A stretch of 64,000 nucleotides of DNA from Peribacillus sp. Bi96 (lineage in GTDB: Bacteria > Bacillota > Bacilli > Bacillales > DSM-1321). Numbering within the stretch: the stretch's first letter is position 1; every line of letters begins with the position of its first letter. The DNA is taken from NCBI RefSeq assembly GCF_918698115.1, contig NZ_CAKKLV010000019.1:1-64000 (forward strand), written 5' to 3'. The notes below the pieces were generated by a model, which was not told the origin of the DNA, made no database searches, and saw nothing but the letters and a program-made list of their open reading frames with translations. Positions 8,566 through 18,385 of the stretch are shown here, piece after piece. Both the position numbers and the translations under genes were made by a program.

Positions 8566-10089
8566 TTAGCTATTTGATTCTTTTTGCAATAGAACCTTGT
8601 GCTCAACTGTTGTGGTGTCCAAAACATCATTATCTTTATGAGTATTAGTAATGTTTTTTGTCATCACACTGACAACCACTAAAACTACGATATTAACAAA
8701 GAGGGCGATAATTCCTTCATTCAAGTCTTTAATTGCTTGAGGAAGATAAGGAAACAGTTGACCAATTTTTATGTTCCCTAGTTCCATAAAAGAGACTAGC
8801 CCTCCCCCAGTTATTATCCCAGCAAATGCTCCATGTTTGGTTACAAAGTTTCTTCTCATCAAACTGGCGAAAAAGGCAGGTGCTAGTTGTGTGATAAAAT
8901 TATAGGCGATTAGAGCAAGACCAAAGAGAGTATTTCCACCTTTAAAGGTCAAGTAAATCCCTACGAGAGAAATAAGGGGAACCAAGTATTTGACCAGTTT
9001 GGCAATCTGACTTTCCGTTGCCGATGGAGTGAATACGCTATATACATTTTTTGCAAGCAATGTTGATATGGACATCAGCAGCATGGAACTTGGTACTAAA
9101 GCGGCTAACACGCCAGTGCCACCAATTAAGCCTACAAACCATGGATCAAAATCCTGTTTAGAAAGCTGCAGCAAGATAAGATCGGCTTCGCTGCCTTTTA
9201 ATCCAGGCGTCTGTAAGATAGCTGCAAATCCGACAAAAAAGGCAAACAACAAAATCAATTGGTACATCGGCATTAGGATCGCATTTTTTCTTAGAGCTTT
9301 TTCGCTAGAAGCAGCATAAATAGGAGAAAACCCATGCGGCCACATATAAAATCCAATAGAGCTTAATATAACGGTCGATATATACCATGAAACACTCATT
9401 CCTTGATTCGGAAGTATGGTATAGTTCGGCTTTGCATTTTCAATGGCCTCATACATAGGCTGAAGACCGCCATAATAATGAAGAGGGAAATAAACTCCTA
9501 AAAATACGACAATGCCGAGAATCAGAATATCCTTCAAAATAGCTGTCCTGGCAGAACCGTGAATACCGGAAACCATTACAAAAATGGTTACACCAATTGC
9601 TCCTACCCAAATGGCAGCTGTAGAAGAAATGGCCCCATAGGATGTTGCAGAAACGATATACCCTAGCCCCTTCAATTGCAGGACTAAGTAGCAAGTACAG
9701 GCTATAACACCTATTACAGCGACAAGCACACCAAGATAAGGACTTTGATATTTTTTTACAAAAAAATCTGATTGGGAAACTAATTGGTGTTTCTTTGCAT
9801 ACCTCCAGATAGCAGGAAATGTCCAGTAGGAGATGACTGTAGCCAGACAGCCGTATGATACGATACTAAAGATTGATCCTCCTTCCCCATAAGCCGATCC
9901 ACTTGCACCTAAAAAGGTAAAGGTCGTATACATTTCACCTGCGGACAAGAGGAAAATCAAAAGGGCTCCCATTCCGCGTCCCCCAACTGACCATTGTTCT
10001 AAGGTCATTTCTTTCCCTTTTTTAGCCTGGATACCAATCAAAACAGAAATGATGAAAAAAAACAGGATGAATAACACGGCAATATTCAT
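8566..10089 (-). CDS. Sodium:solute symporter (SSS family, YhjB-like)
   Basis: A 507-residue membrane protein with about 13 hydrophobic segments. It belongs to the sodium/solute symporter superfamily (pantothenate/proline/acetate permease group). Recognisable parts are WSVGGRGMG near residue 33, the early GEMYTTFTFLGASG segment, and the GGTGVLAALVPSSMLLMS stretch that corresponds to the conserved sodium-site helix. It overlaps the stop of the DUF3311 gene by 4 bp, the same pairing as yhjB-yhjC in B. subtilis. The M20 amidohydrolase upstream in the operon suggests it imports an acylated amino acid or a small peptide-like compound (inference). Confidence 0.88.
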   Translation of the reverse strand: MNIAVLFILFFFIISVLIGIQAKKGKEMTLEQWSVGGRGMGALLIFLLSAGEMYTTFTFLGASGSAYGEGGSIFSIVSYGCLATVISYWTFPAIWRYAKKHQLVSQSDFFVKKYQSPYLGVLVAVIGVIACTCYLVLQLKGLGYIVSATSYGAISSTAAIWVGAIGVTIFVMVSGIHGSARTAILKDILILGIVVFLGVYFPLHYYGGLQPMYEAIENAKPNYTILPNQGMSVSWYISTVILSSIGFYMWPHGFSPIYAASSEKALRKNAILMPMYQLILLFAFFVGFAAILQTPGLKGSEADLILLQLSKQDFDPWFVGLIGGTGVLAALVPSSMLLMSISTLLAKNVYSVFTPSATESQIAKLVKYLVPLISLVGIYLTFKGGNTLFGLALIAYNFITQLAPAFFASLMRRNFVTKHGAFAGIITGGGLVSFMELGNIKIGQLFPYLPQAIKDLNEGIIALFVNIVVLVVVSVMTKNITNTHKDNDVLDTTTVEHKVLLQKESNS

Positions 10090-10286
10090 CTAGGATCTCC
10101 CTTCTGATTAGCAGGATCGAGTAGATAGATAGTCCCCATAATACCTGTTGTCAGTACAGACCAGAGTACAATCCAAAAGTGAAAAAATGGCATTCCTAGA
10201 ACATAGGGAGTCACTTTATTTGTAAACAAAGCGCCTACAATAAAGCCAAGAAAAGGGATAATTCCGAGCCAATATATTTTTTTCAT
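10086..10286 (-). CDS. DUF3311 small membrane protein (YhjC-like)
   Basis: A 66-residue protein with two hydrophobic helices and the family pattern PFFHFWIVLWSVL. DUF3311 proteins occur almost always next to an SSS symporter and are thought to be a small subunit or stabiliser (established association, mechanism unknown). The ATG at 10286 has AGGGGG eight bases before it; the upstream ATG at 10292 is too close to that site. Translationally coupled to the symporter. Confidence 0.88.
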   Translation of the reverse strand: MKKIYWLGIIPFLGFIVGALFTNKVTPYVLGMPFFHFWIVLWSVLTTGIMGTIYLLDPANQKGDPR

Positions 10287-10298
10287 ACTCATAACCCC

Positions 10299-11486
10299 CT
10301 AGTATGTTAGATTTAACATTTTAATAGTCCCGTGAACAAATAACTTTACCCCATATTGTAATGCCTGTTCATCAACAGTAAATTGGGGATGATGGTGAGG
10401 ATATATAATCCCTTTTTCTTCATTACGAGCTCCGATTACAATATAAGATCCCGGAACTACTTTTTGAAAAGCAGAGAAATCTTCACTTCCCATAATCGGC
10501 TTTAAAATCTCCCGACTCTCTTCACCAAATACTTCACAGACGGTTTCGTCCATCAACCGGGTAACTTCTTCATCATTAATGGTCGGAGCATAACCGAACT
10601 GATAATCGAATTCATAAGTCGCTCCATGCGCTTCCGTAATTCCTTTTAATATGCGTTCGATAAAGGTTGGAATCTTTTCCCTCAGTTCCGGATTAAAGCT
10701 GCGAACGGAGCCACCAATGCTTACCTTACTCGGAATAACATTAATCGCACTTCCCGCATGGAACTGAGTCACTGAAATCACAAGTGCTTCTTGAGCATCT
10801 CGATACCTCGATACAATGTGTTGGAGATTTGATACAACCTGAGTTCCAATTGCAATGGGATCAACGGTAAGTTCAGGCTGTGAGGCGTGCCCCCCCTTAC
10901 CCACCACGGTAATTGCAAAAGTATCAGCTCCTGCCATCGTTGGACCGTAACTCAAACCAATTTTCCCTAAAGGAAGTGTCGACAAGAGATGGGTGCCAAT
11001 GATCCTATCCACTCCATCAAGCACACCGGCTTTCACCATCTCTTGGGCTCCACCAGGCGGCAGTTCCTCGGCATGTTGAAATAAAAAGCGCACCTCCCCT
11101 TTAATATGATCCTTTAACTGTGTTAGAATCTTTGCCGTACCAAGCAGCATCGCCGTATGCCCGTCATGTCCGCACGCATGCATCACGCCTGAATTCTTTG
11201 ACACAAAGTCATAATCATTCTCTTCTTCAATTGGAAGCGCATCCATATCTGCCCGCAGTGCAATAATCTTCCCAGGATGCCGGCCAATCAAACGAGCCAT
11301 AATACTTGTTTTTGTCGGACGTGAAATTTCCAAATCACCAAAAGTTTGTAGTGTTTCATAAACAAATTGCGCTGTTTTTACTTCTTCAAAAGAAAGCTCC
11401 GGATACATATGTAAATACCTTCGCCATCCAATCACTTCATCTTTCACAGCCTCGATTAAATCATCAATCATTATCGTTTGAGACAC
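10299..11486 (-). CDS. M20 family amidohydrolase (N-acyl-amino-acid/hippurate hydrolase type)
   Basis: A zinc-dependent cytosolic amidohydrolase. It shows the M20D landmarks: ALRADMDALPIEEEN, HACGHDGHTAML (metal ligands Cys/His), QHAEELPPGGAQEM (catalytic and metal glutamates) and GSEDFSAF with HHHP near the C-terminus. The start is uncertain. The open frame begins with TTG at 11522, an ATG at 11495 sits directly on the ribosome site, and the GTG at 11486 has AAGGGG nine bases before it, so it is preferred. It heads the operon with the DUF3311 protein and the SSS symporter, which implies hydrolysis of the imported substrate. Confidence 0.87.
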   Translation of the reverse strand: MSQTIMIDDLIEAVKDEVIGWRRYLHMYPELSFEEVKTAQFVYETLQTFGDLEISRPTKTSIMARLIGRHPGKIIALRADMDALPIEEENDYDFVSKNSGVMHACGHDGHTAMLLGTAKILTQLKDHIKGEVRFLFQHAEELPPGGAQEMVKAGVLDGVDRIIGTHLLSTLPLGKIGLSYGPTMAGADTFAITVVGKGGHASQPELTVDPIAIGTQVVSNLQHIVSRYRDAQEALVISVTQFHAGSAINVIPSKVSIGGSVRSFNPELREKIPTFIERILKGITEAHGATYEFDYQFGYAPTINDEEVTRLMDETVCEVFGEESREILKPIMGSEDFSAFQKVVPGSYIVIGARNEEKGIIYPHHHPQFTVDEQALQYGVKLFVHGTIKMLNLTY

Positions 11487-11676
11487 CCAATACATCCCCT
11501 TTTCATCCAATTTACATGGCAATTTTTATTTTCGGTTAGTTTAAGGAATAAATTCCTTAAATAGAGTATAATATCCCGCGATCTGTATTTCAATGTTTTT
11601 TGAAAATTCTAAACTATTTTATCTGATTACTAGATTTAATGGTGGAAGTTCTCCTTTTAACGCTTTAACATGCAAA

Positions 11677-11704
11677 ATAAAAAAGCACCCAATTTTGGGT
11701 GCTT
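11677..11704 (-). terminator. Terminator after the regulator gene
   Basis: GCACCCAAAATTGGGTGC is followed on the minus strand by TTTTTTATTTT. It overlaps the stop of the regulator gene and separates it from the transporter operon. Confidence 0.9.
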
Positions 11705-13001
11705 ATAATAATCTATAAATTTTACTCGGCCTTCCACGTGTGGCTTGAGCCTCTTCACCAACGCATTGTGCCAAATCAACTTCGCACATATCCGCAACAA
11801 TGCGCCGTACATTACGCTCTGTCATCTCAAGATGTATCGCTAAGTCCTTTGTTGTAAAATTACCCCAGCCCATTCTTTGTACAACGGCTGATATCTTCTT
11901 ATACGTTTTTACACTGATATTCCCCTTTTTTAACTTTTCGATAAGGAGTTCATTGTGGGACCGGGTCGCATATTGTAATTCTATCTTTTTGCCTGGTGAT
12001 TCAATAATTTTTCCATCATCTTGAATAATCACAATTTTACGCTTCTTCATCTCTTTTGAATGTTGAATAGCCCTAAAAGCATTGATTTCCGCCGAATAGG
12101 CAGTTTCGCCGAAGCCAATTCCAACGGCAACGGTTGTATCTGCTTCAAATGCCAATTTTTGAATGGTATCTTCGAGCGTAATAATTTCCCGTTCAATTGC
12201 GCCGCGAGAACTAAAAATCATGTATCTTCCATTCCCTTTCTCTGAAAAGGAACCATTTATTTTCTCACCAAGTTGAATTAGCATTTCTTTTAGCCGAAGC
12301 TCCAAGTACTGTAAATGATAAGGAGTTTTCATTTCCTCTGCCACTCTGTTAAAATATTCAACTTCAATGATTTCAACACCAATTTGTGTGTCTTTAAAGT
12401 AGGAAGTCTTTACTTTTTCAGAAAGAATCCGAAGCGTTTGCCGGATTTCCATCTTACTCATCGACATCCGGTAGGCTGGAATTCCACGCTCCCTTAAAGC
12501 TTCACACACGGACGGAAAACAAGATAAAGCCCCTTCTGTCCTTCCCTTATTCCATAAATCCAAGTGAAAATGAAACAATTCATCAGTATCGACATCTGAC
12601 TCAAACACTGTCGTATAGATCTTTGGGATTTTTATATTCAACTGTGACAAAGCTTCTTCACTAATATTATTTGAGGACATGGTATCAATACTTAGCTGCT
12701 CAATAATTTTCCCTTGTTCGTAGACCATCTCTAAAAAAGATTTATAAAAACCTGATTCCGTAGCAGGAACATATACCATTATTTTTTCTGTACCTAGTGT
12801 TTTTTTTGCATTTTCATAGGGAAGTGGACCGGAAAAAAGCCATGCATGTACGTAAGATTTATGTTCTTTTACAATATTCTCTACCTCTTCGATCTTTTCG
12901 TAGGGCAAAGAGATGAATTCCAATTCATGTTTATATTCTTCTGCCAAGTCTAAAATCTGTTCTACAGAAGTTTTTAGACCGACTAGTCCGATTTTATACA
13001 T
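11703..13001 (-). CDS. Putative transcriptional regulator with GGDEF-like and C-terminal helix-turn-helix domains
   Basis: About 432 residues if translation begins at the ATG at 13001 (AAAGGAAG 12 bases upstream); the frame is open for 13 more codons. The C-terminal 60 residues form a plausible winged helix (FTTKDLAIHLEMTERNVRRI) ending in RGRPSKIYRLL, which is typical of DNA-binding tails. The middle has TVAVGIGFGETAYSAEINAF, which resembles the degenerate cyclase-like domain of CdaR/PucR-type regulators. The N-terminal third looks like a ligand-binding domain. It is immediately upstream of the SSS/M20 operon, so control of that operon is likely (inference). No catalytic GGDEF motif is present. 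Confidence 0.7.
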   Translation of the reverse strand: MYKIGLVGLKTSVEQILDLAEEYKHELEFISLPYEKIEEVENIVKEHKSYVHAWLFSGPLPYENAKKTLGTEKIMVYVPATESGFYKSFLEMVYEQGKIIEQLSIDTMSSNNISEEALSQLNIKIPKIYTTVFESDVDTDELFHFHLDLWNKGRTEGALSCFPSVCEALRERGIPAYRMSMSKMEIRQTLRILSEKVKTSYFKDTQIGVEIIEVEYFNRVAEEMKTPYHLQYLELRLKEMLIQLGEKINGSFSEKGNGRYMIFSSRGAIEREIITLEDTIQKLAFEADTTVAVGIGFGETAYSAEINAFRAIQHSKEMKKRKIVIIQDDGKIIESPGKKIELQYATRSHNELLIEKLKKGNISVKTYKKISAVVQRMGWGNFTTKDLAIHLEMTERNVRRIVADMCEVDLAQCVGEEAQATRGRPSKIYRLL

Positions 13002-13465
13002 CCTGTATTCGACTTCCTTTATCCTCAGTAATATAATCATTGTTCTAGTAAATATCCTGGTTTAATGTAAGTCATGTTATCGAAAACTCTAATTTTTTCT
13101 GCTGTTATTCAATAAGTACATCATTATATCTTTAGAATTAATGGGTTCTGTTTACCTTCTGTACTATTTTATCATGTGACATGAAGGAAAAATACGTTGT
13201 ATACGTTATTCATGTTAGGTTTACATGCCAGCTTTGTTATACATCTTAGATAATCATCCTTTACTTTTGTGTTTTGACCTTAATACAAGCTCATAAACTA
13301 ACCAGTAATTAAGTGGGATAATTACAATAGAAATAAATCCATACTTAATTGGAACAGATTTTTAAATTAAAAATAAAGCAATAAAAAACCACCTCTTTAG
13401 GTGGTTTTCATTAGATACCTTTCCAAACCTTTGTTTCTTGTTTCGTCTCTGATTTTTTTTATTGA
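13002..13465. other. Intergenic region upstream of the regulator
   Basis: AT-rich. It should contain the regulator promoter (no clear -35/-10 pair picked out) and, at its far end, the terminator of the PTS/HAD operon at 13381-13407. No gene seen. Confidence 0.5.
13381..13407 (-). terminator. Terminator of the PTS operon
   Basis: AACCACCT-AAAG-AGGTGGTT is followed by TTTTTT on the minus strand, about 60 bp past the HAD phosphatase stop. Confidence 0.9.
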
Positions 13466-14311
13466 TCAATGAAACTTTTTCTTCAAAAAACGATACAGAC
13501 CATCTTCTCTATAGGAATACTCCGTCACTTCATCGGCTTGTTCTTTAACCAGGTCTGTGGCGTTTTTCATGGCAATGCAGCGCCCAGCTAGTTTAAATAG
13601 CGGAAGGTCATTTTCCCCATCGCCTATAGCTAGAATATTTTCAGGTTCCAACTGGAAATGCTTCAGTAATATTTGAACGCCTGTTGCTTTTGAAACGCCC
13701 TCCACGGTTACCTCCACATTGTGATGGGTGGAGGATGCTGTAGTAAAGGCGATGGTCTGCTTGATTTCCTCCAGATCCTCTTTCCATTTCCCTATCGTGT
13801 TCATTTCATTGCTAAAGAAGTAAATTTTGGAGACGCTGTTGATATTCAATCGTTCAGCCCATTTTATTTTATCTTCCATGGCATCCTGTCTTGATAGCCA
13901 TTCATTTTCTTCAACTGTCTCAGGCTTGGGCACCATGCCTTGTTTAACCATATAGTCTTTATCTTTAAGTAAGGCGATCCGTAAACCATCGTTCGGATGA
14001 ACTTCGTAATACATCTCTTCCGCTTCTGCTTTGGCGACCAAGCGTTCCACAAGTTCAGGCGGCAGGGCGTGTTCGACAATCTGCTTCCTTCCGATGAATG
14101 CAGACATTCCATTCGCAGTCACCATTCCATCAACTTCCAAGCCAGATGGCAAAACGTCCCTCACTTCTTCTAACGTTCTCCCTGTTGCAATGAAAACCAG
14201 TTTTCCGCTTTCCCTAAGCTCGCCTATGTATTGTTCTAGCGTCTCATTCACCGTATTCATTTCGTTCAATGTCGTGCCATCCAGATCCAACACAATTGCC
14301 TTATTAGTCAT
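13466..14311 (-). CDS. HAD-IIB (Cof-type) sugar-phosphate phosphatase
   Basis: A 281-residue haloacid-dehalogenase phosphatase. Motif I is VLDLDGTTL with nucleophile D9 and acid/base D11. Motif II is FIATGRT, and motif III/IV is the lysine in EGVSKATG followed by AIGDGENDLPLF. The large C2B cap between motifs II and III defines the Cof/YidA group that removes phosphate from sugar phosphates. The ATG at 14311 is preceded by GAGGTGG. It is the last gene of the PTS operon, so it may dephosphorylate the imported sugar phosphate or relieve sugar-phosphate stress (inference). Confidence 0.9.
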   Translation of the reverse strand: MTNKAIVLDLDGTTLNEMNTVNETLEQYIGELRESGKLVFIATGRTLEEVRDVLPSGLEVDGMVTANGMSAFIGRKQIVEHALPPELVERLVAKAEAEEMYYEVHPNDGLRIALLKDKDYMVKQGMVPKPETVEENEWLSRQDAMEDKIKWAERLNINSVSKIYFFSNEMNTIGKWKEDLEEIKQTIAFTTASSTHHNVEVTVEGVSKATGVQILLKHFQLEPENILAIGDGENDLPLFKLAGRCIAMKNATDLVKEQADEVTEYSYREDGLYRFLKKKFH

Positions 14312-14428
14312 GCAAGCCACCTCAAAGTTTCGAATGATGCAAATGCCAACAGCCCATTATCTAAAAAGATCTTAGGCTGCTGGTTTCATTCATTTATTTT
14401 CCTTCATGTATAATATCACTATAACAGT

Positions 14429-15697
14429 TTAGGATAATCCTAAAAGTTTCATTACACTTAAAATGAAGAGACCGACAACACCGAAGTCCGAATCACCAAA
14501 CGTGGTGCCTTCAAATCCTACATCTCCCAGGAAAACGAGGAGTATCGCAGGCAGGAAACTAATGATGATTCCATTGGCAAATGACCCAAGCATCGCTCCT
14601 CGTCTGCCTCCTGTGGCATTTCCAAATACACCGGCTGCCGCTCCAGTGAAGAAATGCGGTACAAGCCCCGGAACGATGACTTTCAATCCAATTGCCGGTA
14701 GAAGGAACATGGATAATAGTCCAGCCAAGAAACTGAATAGGAACCCGATGATCACGGCGTTTGGAGCGAATGGAAAGATGGTCGGACAGTCCAATGCAGG
14801 TTTTGTATTCGGCGCCACTTTATCGGCAATTCCTTTGAATGCAGGGACGATTTCAGCAATTAACATCCGTACCCCCGCAAGGATGATGTAGACCCCTGCC
14901 GCAAATGTTATCGCCTGGATGAAAGAAAATACGATGAAGTTCGAGCCGCCGGATAATTCCGTTTCAATATAGTTCTGTCCGGCAAACAAGGCGACGATCA
15001 CGAAGAACATGGTCATCGTAAGCGATACAGCGACAGATGTGTCCCTCAAGAATCCCAAGGATTTAGGAACTTTAATCTGCTCCGTTGTCTTTTCCTTATT
15101 TCCGAACCATTTTCCAACAGTCGCGGAAACAAAATATCCAATTGAACCGAAGTGGCCGATGGCAAAATCATCGCTTCCAGTAATCTTCCGTACGTATGGT
15201 TGAAGGAGGGCCGGGAACAACACCATGCATAACCCCAATAGTATGGAACCAACCAAGATAAGCGGAGCCCCGTTAAGCCCGCCGACCGATAGGGTGACTG
15301 CAAGTAGGCAAGCCATGAATAAGGTATGGTGCCCCGTTAGGAATATATATTTAAATGGCGTGAAACGAGCCAGCAAAACATTGACAACCATACCAAAAAC
15401 CATAATAAGTGCAGTCGAAGTTCCAAAATCACTTTGTGCAGCCGCGACAATGGCTTCGTTATTCGGAATGACTCCTTGAACATTGAATGCATGATCGAAC
15501 ATTTGACTGAATATATCAAGGGCGCCAATAAGCACTGCCGCTCCCGCTCCAATGATAATGAAGCCCATAACGGTTTTTAGCGTTCCAGATACAACATCGG
15601 CTGCTGTTTTCCGCTGTAACAGCAACCCAATGAGAGCAAACAGCCCTACTAGTATGGAAGGTGTACCCAAGATGTCATTCATGATAAGTTCCAGCAT
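14429..15697 (-). CDS. PTS ascorbate-type transporter subunit IIC (UlaA/SgaT family)
   Basis: A 422-residue integral membrane permease of the L-ascorbate PTS family, with about 11 hydrophobic segments. Family hallmarks are the early GTPSILVGLFALIGLLLQ and KTVMGFIIIGAGAAVL, and later PHFFTGAAAGVFGNATGGRRG. It translocates the substrate while IIB phosphorylates it. It lies 34 bp after the second IIB gene. No UlaD/E/F-like catabolic enzymes are nearby, so ascorbate itself is not established as the substrate; other acidic or pentose-like sugars are possible. Confidence 0.9.
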   Translation of the reverse strand: MLELIMNDILGTPSILVGLFALIGLLLQRKTAADVVSGTLKTVMGFIIIGAGAAVLIGALDIFSQMFDHAFNVQGVIPNNEAIVAAAQSDFGTSTALIMVFGMVVNVLLARFTPFKYIFLTGHHTLFMACLLAVTLSVGGLNGAPLILVGSILLGLCMVLFPALLQPYVRKITGSDDFAIGHFGSIGYFVSATVGKWFGNKEKTTEQIKVPKSLGFLRDTSVAVSLTMTMFFVIVALFAGQNYIETELSGGSNFIVFSFIQAITFAAGVYIILAGVRMLIAEIVPAFKGIADKVAPNTKPALDCPTIFPFAPNAVIIGFLFSFLAGLLSMFLLPAIGLKVIVPGLVPHFFTGAAAGVFGNATGGRRGAMLGSFANGIIISFLPAILLVFLGDVGFEGTTFGDSDFGVVGLFILSVMKLLGLS

Positions 15698-15731
15698 TGC
15701 CTCTCCCCCTCTTCTTTATGTTTTTTTATTT

Positions 15732-15998
15732 TTATAAATGTGATGATAATTTCGATGTGATTTCAGGAATGCTCATCATGTTTTCCAGCGTGACGATCGT
15801 TCTGGTTCCATCATCAAGCTGTCCGACAATATCTGCTGCACCTAGGAAAATATCCGCTTGAACCGTTTTTGCGGATGTAAGATCCGTATGATCCACCTCT
15901 GCCGTTTTTCCCATTTCCGTCAATGCTTTCTTCACATTCATCTCCATGATGAAGCTGCTGCCCAATCCGTTCCCGCATACTACCATGATTTTCTTCAT
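15732..15998 (-). CDS. PTS subunit IIB, second tandem copy
   Basis: An 88-residue cytosolic IIB of the lactose/ascorbate type. The phosphorylatable cysteine is C8 in VVCGNGLGSS. It differs from the neighbouring copy at 16016-16282 only by one extra N-terminal lysine, one Glu/Gly change and the last few residues. The DNA is near-identical as well, which points to a recent tandem duplication or gene conversion. AGGAGAG precedes the ATG. Having two IIBs could raise phosphorelay capacity, or one may be drifting. Confidence 0.93.
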   Translation of the reverse strand: MKKIMVVCGNGLGSSFIMEMNVKKALTEMGKTAEVDHTDLTSAKTVQADIFLGAADIVGQLDDGTRTIVTLENMMSIPEITSKLSSHL

Positions 15999-16015
15999 AT
16001 TTTTCTCTCCTTTTT

Positions 16016-16282
16016 TTATCCTACATGTTTTTCTAATTTAGATTTGATTTCAGGGATGCTCATCATGTTTTCCAACGTTACGATCGTTCTGGTTCCATCG
16101 TCAAGCTGACCGACAATATCCGCTGCACCTAGGAAAATATCCGCCTGAACCGTTTTTGCGGATGTAAGATCCGTATGATCCACCTCAGCCGTTTTTTCCA
16201 TTTCCGTCAATGCTTTCTTCACATTCATCTCCATGATGAAACTGCTGCCCAATCCGTTCCCGCATACTACCATGATTTTCAT
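16016..16282 (-). CDS. PTS subunit IIB, first tandem copy
   Basis: An 88-residue IIB with active cysteine C7 (VVCGNGLGSS). It receives phosphate from the IIA domain fused to the regulator encoded immediately upstream and passes it to the sugar at IIC. The gene overlaps the regulator stop by 4 bp and has a strong GGAGGAAGCGG ribosome site. See the second copy at 15732-15998 for the comparison. Confidence 0.94.
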   Translation of the reverse strand: MKIMVVCGNGLGSSFIMEMNVKKALTEMEKTAEVDHTDLTSAKTVQADIFLGAADIVGQLDDGTRTIVTLENMMSIPEIKSKLEKHVG

Positions 16283-18345
16283 TCCGCTTCCTCCTTCGAA
16301 TATTTATGGACGTACTCCATAAGGATTGATTTATCCGACGTGCATAACATTTCTTCGATATTTGCTGGTTCATTCAATAATTGCGTTAGCTGGATCAATG
16401 CCCGCAGATGCGAATCGTTATCTACGGCGGCCAAAATGATGATCAGGCGTACCGGTTTATTTGGAGCAAAGTCCACGGCTTCATCCAACTTCAGTAAACT
16501 CATGGATAAAGACCTGACCCCCTGCTCCGGACGTGCATGGGGAATCGCCACTCCAGGCGTGATGACCACATATGGACCATTCGTTTCTATGGCCTCGATC
16601 ATCGCATCCACATATCGTTCTTCGACCGTTCCTAAATCCACGAGAGGCTTGGCCGCAACTTGAATGCCTTCTTTCCAATCAGAAACACGCGGCTGTAATT
16701 GTATCGTTTGCATATTGAGCAGTTCTTCTAACACAGGCTTCTCTGCCTCCTTTAAAGAAAATTGGGTTACTTTTGGCGTATGATTATACATATTCGACTG
16801 CAATGCTTTTTCGAGCTGATCCAGTTCATGGATGGTTGCATACTTGGAAATGATTTTCACTAATGCGGCAACATCTGCACTTTCCGTCGTATATCCATAC
16901 AATTCCTGCATGACTTGCTGGCGCAATGTATGTTTATCCTGCATTTCCAAAATGGGCGGTACAACGAATAAAGCTGCATTTGTTCTCATATGCACCGTTG
17001 AAAAAACGAGATCGTACGAAAGTGTGTATTCTGCCGCATTTCGAACGGACAGGACATCGAGGAACAAAATATCCGGAAATAACTCCCTCAATGTATAGAT
17101 AAGGATATTACTGATGCCAATCCCATTCGGACATACGACAATCGCCCTTTTTCTATCATCCAATGTGGTACCTTGCCTGCGCAGCCATCCCCCAAAATAG
17201 ATCGTGAAGTATGCCACTTCCTCTTCCGATACCGGACAGCCAATCTCTTTCTCTAACACCCACAGCGATTTTTTAGTCAAATGATGAAGTTCGGGATAGA
17301 CCTTCTGCACCCGTCCCGTCATCGGATTCATTTGCGGGAGTCCATACCGCAGGCGATGATATGCCGGTTTAAAATGAACGTATAATTGTTGGCATAGCTG
17401 TTCTTTGTCCTGCAAGTGAACAAATGCCAGCCTCTCGAACTCTTCCACGATTTCCTGCAAAAGATGTTGAATCATTTCATCATCCTTAAGAGGGGAAATG
17501 TCCTTCGTTCGATTCATGCTCAGTAAATGTAAGGTTGCGTATAAGTTTTCCGTTTCGCTCCAAACTGATTGAAAGGCATCCGTTTTGGTCATTTCCTCAA
17601 CCATCTTGTATTCTTCCGTTGCAACAAACGGAGCCCAGCTCTGGTCGGCTTGTAACTCTTCACCTTTTCCTATGAGCTGATCTGTACTTAAAAATAAATA
17701 ACTCAGTTCATGAAGCCGTTCATCCGTAAAGGTGATGCCCAATTCACGCTCGATCCTTTCAAGCTGTAATCGGATCGAGCTGATTTCATTTTCATGATTT
17801 CCCCATATGCACTCCATGATCAATTCACTATTGGGACTGTTCAGTACATCATGTACGAGACGTTCGATGAGATATCTCTTAACTCGACTTTCCCCCATTA
17901 CCACATAGCCATCTTGTTTGGAATACTGGATCTTTAGCGCTATGTCCTTGTTTTTCTCTTTAAGCCTTTTTAAGTCCTTCAACACGGTATTTCGTGAAAG
18001 CCCGGTGATCGTTTGGAAATGATAGACGGACAATTCTTCTCGGCTTAACAGAATCATGAGGTAAAAAACTTTTTCCCTATCTGTCTCTGAAAATATATAA
18101 TTGCGTTTTGTCAGTTTTACATTCAATTCTTCATCCCTGATTGTTTCAGAAAAGGAGTAGCCCATTTCACGATTATATTGAATCGGTTGATATCCATGAA
18201 ATTCGAGCCAGTCATTCGCTTTGCTCAGACCATATTGTATTTGCCTTCTCGTCAGACCTGTTTGGGCCTCAAGTTCTTTCATTTTCGAAATGGGCGAATG
18301 CTGTAATAGTTTTAGTAAATTGGCGCTTCTTTCATCTAAAAACAT
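16279..18345 (-). CDS. BglG/MtlR-type transcriptional activator with PRDs, IIB-like and IIA domains
   Basis: A 688-residue modular PTS regulator. In order: an N-terminal winged helix (residues about 5-60, EAQTGLTRRQIQYGLS), a second Mga-like helix-turn-helix (about 90-150, TGLSRNTVLKDLKRLK), two PTS regulation domains (about 180-400), a IIB-like domain with VVCPNGIGISN, and a C-terminal IIA domain with its phosphohistidine in VAIPHARPEQG. It should activate the operon when the PRDs signal substrate and could also supply IIA, since no separate IIA gene is present. The ATG at 18345 follows GAGAGGG at eight bases; TTG two codons earlier is less likely. Confidence 0.9.
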   Translation of the reverse strand: MFLDERSANLLKLLQHSPISKMKELEAQTGLTRRQIQYGLSKANDWLEFHGYQPIQYNREMGYSFSETIRDEELNVKLTKRNYIFSETDREKVFYLMILLSREELSVYHFQTITGLSRNTVLKDLKRLKEKNKDIALKIQYSKQDGYVVMGESRVKRYLIERLVHDVLNSPNSELIMECIWGNHENEISSIRLQLERIERELGITFTDERLHELSYLFLSTDQLIGKGEELQADQSWAPFVATEEYKMVEEMTKTDAFQSVWSETENLYATLHLLSMNRTKDISPLKDDEMIQHLLQEIVEEFERLAFVHLQDKEQLCQQLYVHFKPAYHRLRYGLPQMNPMTGRVQKVYPELHHLTKKSLWVLEKEIGCPVSEEEVAYFTIYFGGWLRRQGTTLDDRKRAIVVCPNGIGISNILIYTLRELFPDILFLDVLSVRNAAEYTLSYDLVFSTVHMRTNAALFVVPPILEMQDKHTLRQQVMQELYGYTTESADVAALVKIISKYATIHELDQLEKALQSNMYNHTPKVTQFSLKEAEKPVLEELLNMQTIQLQPRVSDWKEGIQVAAKPLVDLGTVEERYVDAMIEAIETNGPYVVITPGVAIPHARPEQGVRSLSMSLLKLDEAVDFAPNKPVRLIIILAAVDNDSHLRALIQLTQLLNEPANIEEMLCTSDKSILMEYVHKYSKEEAE

Positions 18346-18385
18346 TCTCAATCCCTCTCCCTGCTTCTACGATATCTCACTTCTT

